A stretch of DNA of 64,000 nt from Dipteris shenzhenensis (Eukaryota > Polypodiophyta > Polypodiopsida > Gleicheniales). The stretch lies in NCBI GenBank assembly GCA_047967505.1, contig CM106539.1, one strand, 5' to 3'. Position 1 is the first letter of the stretch; the number at the start of each line of letters is the position of its first letter. The notes under the pieces are model-generated. The model was not told where the DNA came from. It made no database searches and saw only the letters and a list, made by a program, of their open reading frames with translations. Of the stretch, positions 11,151 to 20,655 are shown one piece after another. A program made the position numbers and the translations under genes.

Positions 11151-12100
11151 TTGTGCAGGTCTACCAGAGCTAGGTATCGTGTGGATAGGATGAAATATGA
11201 TGGATTTACAGCCATTCACTATGCCTATATGGTCAAAGTGATACATGAACCAGAACCCACTTCTTTTGAGCAAGCCATGGAAAAAAAATGGGAGAAAGCC
11301 ATGGATGAAGAAATGGATGCCTTGGAAGCAAATGCTACATGGGAATTGGTGCCTTTGCCTAAAAACAAGAATGCAATTGGCTACAAGTGGGTTTATAAGG
11401 TGAAGCACAATGCAGATGGTTCTATGAACAGATACAAGGCAAGATTAGTTGTCAAGGGGTATGCACAGACATATGGCATTGATTATGAAGAAACATTCAG
11501 TCCAGTTGCAAGGATGGCAACCGTAAGAGCAGTCATTGCTATGGCTGCATCAAAGGGATGGTCTTTACATCAGATGGATGTAAAGAATGCTTTCTTGCAT
11601 GGTGATTTGCAAGAAGAGGTGTATATGGAGTAGCCACCAGGTTATGTTCATGTTGTTCATCCTGAGTTTGTTTGCCTTGTATGGCTTGAAGCAAGCACCC
11701 AAAGCATGGTCTAACAAGATAGGATAGTATCTTGTCACTATTGGTTTTCAGATTTCCAAGGCAGATTTCTCACTTTATGTGAGAAAAATAGAGAAAGGTA
11801 TTATGCTGCTTGTCATTTATGTTGATGATTTGATCATCACAGGTGATAGTGATGAAGATATCCTTCATGTGAAAATGCTATTGAATCAGAAGTTTGAGAT
11901 GAAGGATTTGGGAGAGCTACGTCTTTTCTTGGGCATTAAGGTGATTAGATCCACAAGTGGGATATGGCTCTTGCAGAGGCAGTATGGATTGGACATGCTG
12001 TCCAAATACGGGGTGACAGGCTGTAAGCCTATTTTAGTTCCTTTGGAGCAGAATGTGAAGCTGAGGGCAGATGCTGAGTACAGGGGTGCAAACAATGGCT
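11151..12100 (+). pseudogene. Copia reverse transcriptase, copy 1
   Basis: The RNA-dependent DNA polymerase domain runs from [16 protein letters not shown] through [37 protein letters not shown] and [14 protein letters not shown] to the catalytic LLVIYVDDLIITGD (about 11,805-11,845). Stops at about 11,632 and 11,727 replace glutamines. A 14-bp deletion near 11,675 removes part of the segment between VCRL and ALYGLKQA. The frame then runs to LEQNVKLRADA, where a large deletion begins. Confidence 0.93.
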
Positions 12101-12463
12101 GCATGTGAGGTAGCTTGGTTGCATAACCTACTTTATGATATGCATCAGTCTACAGATGGACCAATTGTCATTTATTGTGACAACATGAGTAGTATACACT
12201 TTGCAAATAACCCAGTCTATCATACTAGAACAAAGAACATTGAGGTGCATTATCATTATGTGCAGGAGAAGGTTCTAGTAGGTTTTATTGATCTAGTTTA
12301 TGTCAGCACAAAGGATCAGGTAGTTGACATATTCATGAAGGCATTGGGTGCAGAGAAGCTGTGCAAGTTCAGAGACCTGCTTGGTGTACAGGAATTGGGA
12401 TTGAGCTTGAGGGGGAGTGTTGAGATATCGAGCTCCACTCATGATATCGAGCTCCACTCATGA
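12071..12463 (+). pseudogene. Copia RNase H, C-terminal half only, copy 1
   Basis: It reads AACEVAWLHNLLYDM, IVIYCDNMSSIHFANNP (with the catalytic aspartate of the YCDN motif), TKNIEVHYHYV and DIFMKALGAEKL, ending near the polypurine tract. Compared with copy 2, about 360 bp including GYTDADWAG and the next catalytic region are missing. The junction near 12,075 joins short similar sequences (GCAGATGC and GAGGCTGAG types), suggesting a microhomology deletion. Confidence 0.9.
12409..12417 (+). promoter_or_regulatory. Polypurine tract of Copia copy 1
   Basis: GAGGGGGAG directly precedes the 3' LTR and is the plus-strand primer site. The same tract flanks the LTR of copy 2. Confidence 0.9.
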
Positions 12464-12789
12464 TATGCCAAGGTGACCGTTGTGCATTTATGTCATCGAC
12501 TTGTTAGCTGCAGATGAGGTTGGTACACTGCCTATGAATAATAGCTCGATGACAGCTATCTTTATGTACTCTAGTTAGTGGCTCAGTTAGTATGCCACCT
12601 TAGTTAGCTGAGTTTGGTTTGAGACCCACATATAGGGTTCACCTATTCTTTTGTACTTAGAGTTCTTTTGGCTTTCACAATTAAGAAGAGGAAAACTATT
12701 TTCAGCAACCACCTTTGTGTATATTCCCCCATTGTGTATGTGAGAAAGCTGCAAGTGAGACTCCTTCCTTCTCTCCCACTCTCTTCACA
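12418..12789 (+). repeat. 3' LTR of Copia copy 1
   Basis: 372 bp, TGTTGAGATATC to CTCTTCACA, with a ~20-bp internal duplication of GATATCGAGCTCCACTCAT near its start that is absent from the 5' LTR. The target duplication ACTAC follows at 12,790-12,794. Confidence 0.95.
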
Positions 12790-12794
12790 ACTAC

Positions 12795-12939
12795 TACATA
12801 ATCTCAAGAAGTGAAATTTGATAATATATATGAGGCCTTGTTGGATGTAGGCTATAGTGCCACAGAATCAAAATGGGAAGTTGAACGTCTAAGGAAAGAG
12901 GAGCTTGAGAAGTGTGAAGAAGGAAAGAATGTGAATTAG
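12795..12939 (+). pseudogene. 3' end of the coding relic interrupted by Copia copy 1
   Basis: Directly after the target duplication the frame reads SQEVKFDNIYEALLDVGYS, then a short basic and acidic helix, and ends at TAG (12,937-12,939). When the Copia and one ACTAC are disregarded, this frame is in phase with ATGGCTACCCAAGTC at 6811, apart from one TAA. So it is the C-terminus of the 5.2-6.8 kb relic. Function unknown. Confidence 0.55.
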
Positions 12940-13729
12940 AGTGTCTTGCCTATATGTAAATCCTATTTTGAAATAAAGAAGTTTTTTTGCTTTCTCTACT
13001 ATGCGTATGAATATTTTTTTAACAATTTGTTTTCATGATGTGTATGAAATTTTTTTAAAATTTGTTTAAAACTTTAATAATGAACACCAAGACTTAAATT
13101 TTCTTTTGGGTGTTTTCAATATATTTTTGAATAATTTATTCTCGTAATGACTGAATGGTAGCAATGTAATTTTATTCTAATATTTCAATGGTCAATATTT
13201 TAGCTTAGATATTTTAGTTTAATATTTTTTAAAAAAAAGATAAAAGAAAAAAGAAAAATTTGATTATTTTATTTTAATATTTCAATGGGAAATATTTTAG
13301 CTTAATTATTTTAGTTTAATATCTTAATTCTCATGTGTCTAAGGATCAAAATTAATATATGCAAGTGGGTGTGTAAAGTTTTGGCTTAATTGTTTTGTGT
13401 TAATATTTTAATAGTGAATATCAATAGCAAGAAGGTGTATATGTACACCGTCTCTTAAAGAGAGATCGTGTCATGTGTCTAAGATCAAAATTAGCATATA
13501 CAAGAGATATTGCAATATTTGTTTTGAAATATATGGGGAAAAAACCATGGGAGTATGACATTAAAAAAAATTAGACTTGTATTTAGTCTAGTTCTAGAAT
13601 TGGACTTTAAACAAGTCCAAAAATTCTAAATACAATGTTAAAGGGTCCCTGATGAACATGGAGCCTAATGCATGTCCATCCATGCAAATGGTCTTCGATG
13701 GGCATTAATCCTTCTTGGGAGACAAATAT
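12940..13729. other. AT-rich non-coding DNA with short repeats and a hairpin
   Basis: Very AT-rich. A ~55-bp direct repeat (AATATTTCAATGG, AATATTTTAGCTTA) occurs at about 13,172 and 13,266. A hairpin at about 13,577-13,635 has TTGTATTTAG/CTAAATACAA and TTGGACTT/AAGTCCAA arms. No gene is seen. Confidence 0.6.
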
Positions 13730-14070
13730 TATTCAAGAAGTGTGCAAAGCTGCATTCCCATCATACAATAATCATCCCATGATGTTCCATGAATGGGATT
13801 TTTTTGCACCATGATGTTCCATGAATGAGATTTTTTTGTACCTATGCAACATAGATGTGTAGAATTGGGAATTTTGCATGCCCATCCATCCCAAGGGTCT
13901 CCAATTGACATGAAACTTTGCAAGGATACAAAAAATAGTAAAATTTATACCCATGAAAATTTGTGTGCCTATTTGACACTTGAGCATTCCATGATTTTCC
14001 ATGTTTACAATTTCTTTGCACTATGCACCATGTATGTGCACAAACACAACAACACAATGCAGCCATAGAC
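13730..14070. repeat. ~180-bp satellite, block A (about two monomers)
   Basis: Contains the satellite core: TTTTTTGCACC, CTATGCACCAT, AATTGGGAATTTTGCATGCC, CATCCA, GGTCTCCAATTGACATGAAA, CAAGGATACAAAAA, TTTGACACTTGA, CATTCCATGA. The same order recurs at 18.5-23.0 kb. Block A ends where CACTA-like material begins. Confidence 0.85.
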
Positions 14071-14084
14071 ACGTTTCTTAAATT

Positions 14085-14260
14085 TAAAAAAAGTGATGGG
14101 TGCGTCTATTAGCGCATCTATAGACCTGCATCTATAGGCATGTCTATATAACAGAGAGACACGCCTATAGACACACCTATAGATGCACTATTAGACACTC
14201 TAAAAAAATAGAAAGATGCGCTAGTAGACGTGCTTATAGATGCTTAGCAGCTTTTAAAAA
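14085..14260. repeat. Subterminal-type repeat block, left (GCATCTATAGAC motif)
   Basis: About a dozen copies in both orientations of a short motif around GCGTCTATAGACGCG / GCACCTATAGATGC. The same motif fills 16,490-16,850. Clusters of short degenerate motifs in both orientations are typical of the subterminal, transposase-binding regions of CACTA (En/Spm) elements; that identification is inference. From 14,260 to 14,640 I see nothing else. Confidence 0.5.
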
Positions 14261-14647
14261 AAATAAAAATAAAAAAAATCTATGTGGTTAAATAGAATGC
14301 TGTGTGGTTGCAGGAATCCCATTTCTATAGTGTGCAATTCAATTCTTATAGCCAACCGCATTTTTATTTTGCATGATTCCACACACGTTTATAGCCGACG
14401 ATTATAACTCCAAAATGTTTAGTTCACAAGGCATTGATTGATAGAACATTGCACAAGGAAATTGAATGCCAAAAAAATAAGAGGAGTGCATATTAATTCA
14501 TATCCCAAAAGTGCTTGTATATACATATAGCACGAAGCCAAGAAACTTATGGCTTCAAGTACAAAAAATAAGAGGCATATAAGAGAGGCACAAAGCTAAG
14601 CCAATGGCTTCAAGTACAAAAAAGAGTAGCTAGCACTACTTCTATGA

Positions 14648-16080
14648 CTAATATAAGTCATCCGCGTCCTCGCTCCCTTCTTCATCACCTTCTTCCTCCT
14701 TAGTATCCTCGCATTCTTCCTCCTAAATATCCCCAGGAGCCTATAAATGAGGGACAACATCTATTATCATATGAAAAATCAAATCTTTATTTACAACATT
14801 AACATTATTTAAGTACTTTTAAATACCTGCAAGGGTGCTTCAATAGCGCAGATATATTGCTCCTTAGTAATCAACTCCTCATCATAGAAGTGCCTCCATG
14901 TATGCCGCCTACAATGTCCACGATGGTAGGCTGTCTCGGCAAAAGTAGGTTATCTTCCCATGATATCAAGCTGCAAGATGACACAATTTGTAGAGGGGTT
15001 AATACAAAGAAAAAACCTCCTAATAAACCACATAAACACAATATAATTTGAGATTGATAATTACAAATTGGGCCTCTCATGATGTGCCAAAATGCATGTT
15101 TCCATATTGCTCCTTCGTGCCTCTACGTGCTACAGATTAGGTCTGCCTTTGCTGCGTTCATCGCTTTCTTCCACTCGCACTTATGAGCGGTGTGGGGCTG
15201 GCCCCTTGGTGGTTGACCTCCCTCTCTCCTGGCAATCTTGGCTAGTGCTTGCCTCTTAAGCAAAGATCTCTTATTGGCAAGGATAATGGTAATCTTTGAC
15301 TTTGCCCATTCATCTGTGAACTCAACATTGGATGGATTAGGATACCTAGAGCATATAGCATTGATGGTATCATCAGCCAAACTTTTATTCTACTCTTTGA
15401 ATGGAATAAAGCAATCTCTATAGTTGTTATGAACTACAGAGCGCATGAAGGCCATGATGTCCTTTCCTCGTGCATCCATCAAGATGCCTCCCATCATAGT
15501 GATGTCATAAAAGATTGTACAATCACCCTCTGGCATGTTTGCATTATTTGAATCCTACTCACCCCCACGATTACCCCCAAAGCACTGTGCCATGCATTGC
15601 CCAGAGCTCTACCTACTACTACTCCTGTTGCCCTATCGTGATGAGCTAGTACGATGGGCACTCGCCTTTGGAGAAGGGACTCTCGATTGCACGAGAGCAT
15701 GCTGGTAGCTTTGCAATCTAGAAGGGCCTCCTGACCTCCTGACTGCAGGGGAGAAGGGACTCTAGACTGTAGGGGAGAAGGGACTCTTGATGATAGGGGA
15801 GAAGCTTGGCGGCTCTCCCTGCTAGGCTATCTCGACTGCATAGGAGTAATCTCAGCTGGTGTGGGTGTGGGGTGGTTTGGAATCTGTACTGCCGACTCAT
15901 GGGAGGTGTTTTGAGTGCTCCTCATGTATGTGCATAACTCCTGTGGAGTGGGAGGGTGCCCCAAGATGTTATATAATTGTTGTAATAAGGCATCTCGAGG
16001 GTCAGGCGAGGCTCTTGAAGAGCATCTTGGCCACATGATAAACTGCAAAAAAGAAGAGAAGAAGATTTCCATCATGCATG
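14648..16080 (-). pseudogene. CACTA-associated second ORF, multi-exon relic
   Basis: On the minus strand from about 16,075: a proline- and serine-rich N-terminal part (HPPTPQELCTYMRS, then three SRVPSP repeats), then MAFMRSVVHNNYRDCFIPF, then VEFTDEWAKSKITIILANKR, a basic KRQALAKIARREGG region, and after a TAG, RHEGAIWKHAFWHIMRGPI. An exon at 14,827-14,970 has clean borders (TTGCAG acceptor, GTATTT donor). The last exon, 14,648-14,740, is acidic (EEEGDEEGSEDADDLY). This resembles the Ptta/En-Spm Transposase_24-like proteins that accompany plant CACTA transposases, by memory only. Internal stops (TAG, TAG, TAA, TAG) mostly fit former glutamines. The frame between exons one and two is unresolved. 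Confidence 0.45.
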
Positions 16081-16289
16081 CCCTCTTTCCATATGCATGT
16101 ATAAAAGAGTTATGCTAATTTTCCGATTTCCCTCATGCAATCCCGTGATTTCCATCATGCATGCCCTCTTTCTTTATCCTGCCCTCATGCTGCAGTCCAA
16201 TTATTTCCCTTATTTTCATCATTCATGCAATTCCTTATTTCCTCATGAATGCTTAAGGCATTGAAAATTCCACTTAAATTTGTATGCAA

Positions 16290-16456
16290 GGGAAAGAAGA
16301 ATGGAAGGATTAATAAAGAGAAGAGAAAGAGAAGGAAGAATGGAAGGAGAAGGGGGATGGGATAATGGAAGGAGAAGGGATAATGGATTAAGGAGAAGGG
16401 AGATGGGAAGGGGAAGGGGAAGGGGAAGAGGAAGGGGAAGGAGAAGGAGAAGGTAT
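16290..16456 (+). repeat. Purine-only (GGAAGG)n tract
   Basis: A nearly pure purine strand of GGAAGG, GGAGAAGG and GAAGAATGG units. It generates a spurious Arg/Glu or Pro/Phe frame. Polypurine DNA of this kind can adopt triplex structure. Confidence 0.85.
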
Positions 16457-16484
16457 GCAAAGCTTTATGCTATATGTTGAACTA

Positions 16485-16860
16485 TCGTAGCGAGTCTATA
16501 GACACAGCTAACAGCGCATCTAGGCACGACTATATAGTGTTAAAAAACTTTGGACACACTATTAGACATGCTTTTAGATGTGCTCTAATAGATGAATCTA
16601 GACAAAAAGATGACCGGCCTGGAGATGAGTGTGTGTGCCTGGAGATGAGAGTGTATGCTTGGAGGTGAGTGTGTTGAAAGGTTTGCAAGCATGGCGGAGT
16701 GAGGAAATGAGCGATATGTAGGTTTAAAACCAGTCTGTGCATCTAAAAGCACATCTAATAGCATGTCTACACAATGTTTTAGGCGTGCCTATAGATGCAT
16801 TCCATAGTACAGATGCACCTATAGATGCGCTACAGAGCCTTCTCATTAAATTTGCAAGCA
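16485..16860. repeat. Subterminal-type repeat block, right (GCATCTATAGAC motif)
   Basis: Degenerate, bidirectional copies of the motif seen at 14,085-14,260 (for example TCTATAGACACAGC, GCCTATAGATGCATTCC, CACCTATAGATGCGC), interrupted at 16,600-16,740 by a GGAGATGAGTGTGTG repeat. The two blocks bracket the minus-strand relic at 14,648-16,080, as the ends of one transposon would. Confidence 0.5.
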
Positions 16861-17149
16861 CAAATACATTTTTTGGGTTGTTTATTTGTAGGATGTCTTC
16901 ATCTTCAATAGGAACCTCAAGTGAGGATGAATCCCTCCATATCCACCATCGAGAAATGTGGTTGGAGCAAAAAATAAAATGTATATGTGATTGATGTTGA
17001 GGCAACATATATCGTGCATGTAGAATTACACTCAATCACATCAATAGGGATAATGGGATGCGACCGTATTCATGGTAAGTGTTAAAGCATTGAGGTTGAT
17101 TGAGATAATTATGGGTGTTCAAGTGTTTAATATATGATCCTTTTCTAAT

Positions 17150-17446
17150 TTGATACAGGATGCAGTGCCACACCCGCATATGTTGCCCTATGCTCGTCAT
17201 GAGGTGGCAAAGCATCGGCGATATGAGGTGGGATCTTCAGGAGGGACCGTTATAGATGCATGGAGTGATGTTGATAGTAGCCCTTCACCATTATCTCATG
17301 AGTCCATGGAGGAGGAGGTGTTCGATGATATGGTGGGCGATTTATTTGCCCATCAGTCCTCAGGTAGGGATGATAGCATGGAGCAGGACGATCTTTTTAT
17401 TGTAGCATCGACACCAGTGTTTGAGGGTTCTACGTGCCTCCCTTGA
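17150..17446 (+). pseudogene. CACTA protein relic, acidic N-terminal exon
   Basis: An open frame after a likely acceptor (GATACAG before the exon): HPHMLPYARHEVAKHRRYEV, then an acidic serine-rich region (SSPSPLSHESMEEEVFDDMV). It precedes the DUF4218-like exon on the same strand, separated by ~390 bp that could be intron. The protein is too degraded to assign further. Confidence 0.35.
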
Positions 17447-17832
17447 GTTACTAAACTTGCAGACCATCTATGGATGGAGCAATGCAAGTTTGCATTACTC
17501 AAGTAAGATCTAATTTCTATTTTGCAAACATACGGCTTTAAATATCATGATTGAAATCTCATGATTGGCACAAGATGCTCCAAGTAAGTATGACTTGGCA
17601 TAATCTCTTTTTTCTTCCAAATTTGTGTGTAGAAAAAATAATCAATCATTACTCATGTGTTTAGTTCATACTACCTACTAGCATTTCTCGTAGTGCATCG
17701 AATGACGTGAAGGATTGTATTTACAAGATGGGCAAGCTTGTGAGTTACTTCACACTATACAAAATGTGAACCTTACAATGCGTGATGCAAGCTTTTCATA
17801 TTGCTAATATGGTGCACTTTTTTATTTCTAGG

Positions 17833-18195
17833 TATGTGAGATCAAAGAAAATAGATCCCACCATGCTTGAGGATGCTCGAGTTATGTCAGTGGAGGTGGT
17901 TTGTTTAGTGGAGGAGAACTTTCCACGTTCTATTTTCACAAGCCAACTACATCTCATAGTGCATTTGGTGGATGAGATTTCTATATGCGGCACTGTACAT
18001 GCATGATGGTTGTTCATCCTTGAGAGCTTCATGAAGACCTTAAAGGGTTTCGTGAGGCAAAATGCAAGGCCCAAAGGTAGCATGGCCAAGGGTTGGTTGG
18101 TACAAGAGTTACTTGGTATATATTTCTGAGTTTTTTGTTGATGTGGATAGCTCTCTCCCATGACTATGGAGAGATGATGAAGACCTAAGGATGAC
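17833..18195 (+). pseudogene. DUF4218-like exon of a CACTA (TNP2-type) transposase
   Basis: It enters at a strong acceptor (TTTTATTTCTAG) and reads YVRSKKIDPTMLEDARV, CLVEENFPRSIFTSQLHLIV, HLVDEISICGTVHA, a TGA, then WLFILESFMKTLKGFVRQNA and RPKGSMAKGWLVQELL. The order HL.HEI...G.V..RW...LER.MKTLKG.VR...RPEGS.A.G is the DUF4218 signature found next to TNP2-type transposases in plants. The TGA sits where arginine (CGA) is expected, which fits CpG decay. Later stops end the frame. Confidence 0.75.
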
Positions 18196-18329
18196 ATCTA
18201 TTGTGCCTCAAGGGAAAGGATGGAGAAAAGTAATGGGCACGGAGTTGTTTAATAATCTAAACCTCTATTGCATGCTTAATAGTGATGTGATGAAAAGATT
18301 GGTAACAAGATAACATGTTTGTATTTGTG

Positions 18330-18556
18330 TTTGCATTAGGTTGTCTATCAACCAATCATAGATAATAATAGGTGGTCTCACGTCATACCTATTATGCCAC
18401 ATTCTAAAGTGATTTATAGTACATTTACTAATGTGGAGCATATGGAGGATGATCATGGCCATGGAGGTGATGATGATCATGATATAGATATTCAGGCCAT
18501 TACCCATGAGGATGAGCCTGCCATTGGTGATGCTGATTTCGATGGTCCACGTTGAG
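18330..18556 (+). pseudogene. CACTA protein relic, C-terminal part
   Basis: The frame VVYQPIIDNNRWSHVIPIMP, then STFTNVEHMEDDHGHGGDDD, ends DADFDGPR and a stop at about 18,555. An acidic His/Asp-rich tail after the DUF4218 region fits a CACTA transposase C-terminus. It abuts satellite sequence, marking the right edge of the inserted transposon. Confidence 0.5.
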
Positions 18557-19800
18557 AATGTTTGCATTTTTGCATCTATACACCACACATGTGCGCAACT
18601 TGGAAATTTTGCATGGCTATCCACTGAAATGGTCTCCATTCAACATGGAACCTTATGAGGATATATTAATTAGTCAATTTACAGCCCGTGCAAAGTTGCA
18701 TGTCCATTTGATACTTAACCTATGTATCTATGCACCACACATGTGAATAAATTGGGAATTTCACTTGCCCATCTAGCAAATGAATAGGTCTCTAGGAGCA
18801 ATAATCTCTTTAGTTGGCTGGTTGTGCTAGGATTTTTTTCATTTGAGTTCAGCAAGATGTCATTCGTGTGGAAGACACTCACTTGCAATAAAATATTTGG
18901 GTAGTCTAGTCATATGTGATCAGGTAGGTCTTTTGGAAGGAGTGATCTATGTAGACCTTACAGACCATTAGACCTACCCAAATGGTCTCCAATTGGTATG
19001 AAACAATGGAGGACACAAAAAATTGTCAATTTAATACCCATGCAAATATTCATGCCCACGTAACACCTGATCATTCTCTGATGGTCCATGGTTGAGAATT
19101 TATGCACCTATACACCATGCATGTGCACAAATTGGGAAATTTGCATTCCCATCCATGTAAACGTTCTTCGATGGAAATGGAATGCCATGAGGATACATAA
19201 ATTAGTCAAATTAGGACCTATGCAAAGTTTCATGTTTATTTGACACAACCATTCTATGATGGTCCATGAATGGGAATTTTTTTGCCTATGCACCACACAT
19301 GTGAATAAATTGGGAACTTTGCATGCCTATTCACCCAAATAGTCTCCTATGGACATGAAACTTTTGTGAGGATACACATATTTTTATCTTTTAATACCCA
19401 TGCAAAGTTGTATTCCCATCTGATACTTGACCATTCCATGAATTGGTCCACAAATGAGATTTTATTTGCACCTATGCACATGCACATGCACAAATTGGGA
19501 AATTTGCATGACCATCCACCCAAACAATCTCTGATGGATATGAAACTTTGCAAGAACACAAAAATTAGTAAAATTAATAACCATGAAAAGTTGCATGCCC
19601 ATCCAACACAGTTGTTGCAAGTTTTGCACCCATACACCATACATGTGCACAAATTCAAAATGGGCATGACCATCCACCCAAATGATCTCCAATGGACATC
19701 CACCCAAACAAAATTTTGTATGACCATATTTGATGCAAATGGTCTCCATGGACATGAAACTTTGTGAGGAGACAAAAATTAGTCAGGTTAAGGACCATGC
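18557..19800. repeat. ~180-bp satellite, block B (about six to seven monomers)
   Basis: The core CCAAATGGTCTCCAAT(T)GACATG recurs at about 18,635, 18,976, 19,165, 19,344, 19,524 and 19,678-19,736, mostly ~180 bp apart. Monomers share CACCATGCATGTGCACAAAT, TGGGAATTTGCATGCCCATC, ACACAAAAATTAGTCAAATT, AATACCCATGCAAAGTTGCA, GACACTTGACCATTCCATGA and TGGTCCATGAATGGGATTTT. Some units are truncated. ORFs here are repeats read in all frames, not genes. Confidence 0.9.
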
Positions 19801-20140
19801 AAAGTTTTTGGGACATTTGTGATCAAGGGCTTCCTCTAAGGTGCATGTGTGCATGTAGCAGTCACATGTTTGTGTGTGTATGTGTGGTATAGCACACTTA
19901 GTGCTATGAGGTGTCTAGGACCATGATGCAAGTGGTGATGCACTACAACGTGACCCCTTGAGGAGGTGCCAAATATTCAAGAAGTCCCTATGATGTAGGG
20001 CTGATTGACTTTGATGTAGGAGAGGTGCTTGTGATCTAGGACACCCTCTTTTCCACTCTATAAATGAGAGGCTACTCTCTCACAATCAATAGAACACACA
20101 TTTTGGTTTTCTCATCTCCCCAACATGTGGTATTAGAGCT
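19800..20140 (+). mobile_element. Copia-type LTR end with primer-binding site (fragment)
   Basis: A region unlike the satellite, with a TATA-like CTCTATAAATGAGAGG (about 20,056-20,071), ending ...CCCCAACA at 20,125. It is followed after two bases by TGGTATTAGAGC (20,128-20,139), a one-base variant of the initiator tRNA-Met primer site. So a copia-type 5' LTR and leader sit inside the satellite. The left LTR edge is not certain (near 19,810-19,830). Confidence 0.65.
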
Positions 20141-20655
20141 GTAGCTTCTAGAAAACTCCTTATCCTCCTAGTTTGCCATTTTCATCTTCTTCCTCACCTC
20201 CACCTCCTTCTCTCCATTTTTCCTCTTTCTTTAAAATTCTTGTGACATCTTGTTATCTTCACTTGGAAGACCATTCTTTGAGCTCTCTAGGCTAAAGATC
20301 CTTCTCATTAAGGCACACCTCTAGCTCCAAGCTTGGCATGGAACTACCCATACCAATGTGCTCTATGTCTAGCGCACTTTTTATAAACACATAATTTCGA
20401 CCATCCCTCCTAGTTGAAGTTGGGCGACACTATGAAGAAGCTACTGATGAATGATAAGCTCAAATGCTTTAGTGGATGAGGAGAAATAAGCAAAAAAACA
20501 AGTCAAACTTGGCGCAGCTCTCCTGGGTGACTTGGCACAACATTGCACCATTCCTCTCTGGTGGCTCTTCTTTGTATAAGACCTTTCATTTTGCATAAAA
20601 ATCCCTTGTAATGCTCTCTTTATTAATGCAAATTGAGCTCTCTAGTTTGCTGCTA
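20141..20655 (+). other. Leader and degraded interior of the LTR fragment
   Basis: Pyrimidine-rich leader, then a short frame from about 20,431 (MKKLLMNDKLKCFSG, then stop), which could be the decayed start of a gag. No other retroelement domain is visible before satellite resumes at about 20,655. Confidence 0.4.

Larger units (their letters stand above)
6831..12789 (+). mobile_element. Ty1/copia LTR retrotransposon, copy 1 (decayed)
   Basis: A complete element bounded by LTRs at 6831-7183 and 12,418-12,789. The target-site duplication ACTAC is at 6826-6830 and 12,790-12,794. The order is LTR, tRNA-Met primer site, gag, protease, integrase, reverse transcriptase, RNase H, polypurine tract, LTR, which is the copia gene order. 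It is dead: eleven in-frame stops at former glutamine codons, several frameshifts, an insertion of about 0.78 kb in gag, a 14-bp deletion in RT and a deletion of roughly 360 bp removing the first half of RNase H. The two LTRs differ by about fifteen substitutions plus a ~20-bp duplication (counted by eye), so the insertion is old. Copy 2 at 59.3-64.0 kb is a younger relative. Confidence 0.95.

Noticed and set aside
3168-12000. Non-standard genetic code with UAR as glutamine
   Set aside because: The young Copia copy 2 and the BPA1-like gene have no in-frame TAG or TAA and encode Gln with CAA/CAG, so decay explains the stops.
18265-18639. 124-codon minus-strand frame
   Set aside because: Antisense to the CACTA C-terminal relic and satellite edge.
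19347-19775. 130-142 residue overlapping frames on both strands in the satellite
   Set aside because: Each is several satellite monomers read through; similar peptides recur in different frames across all blocks.
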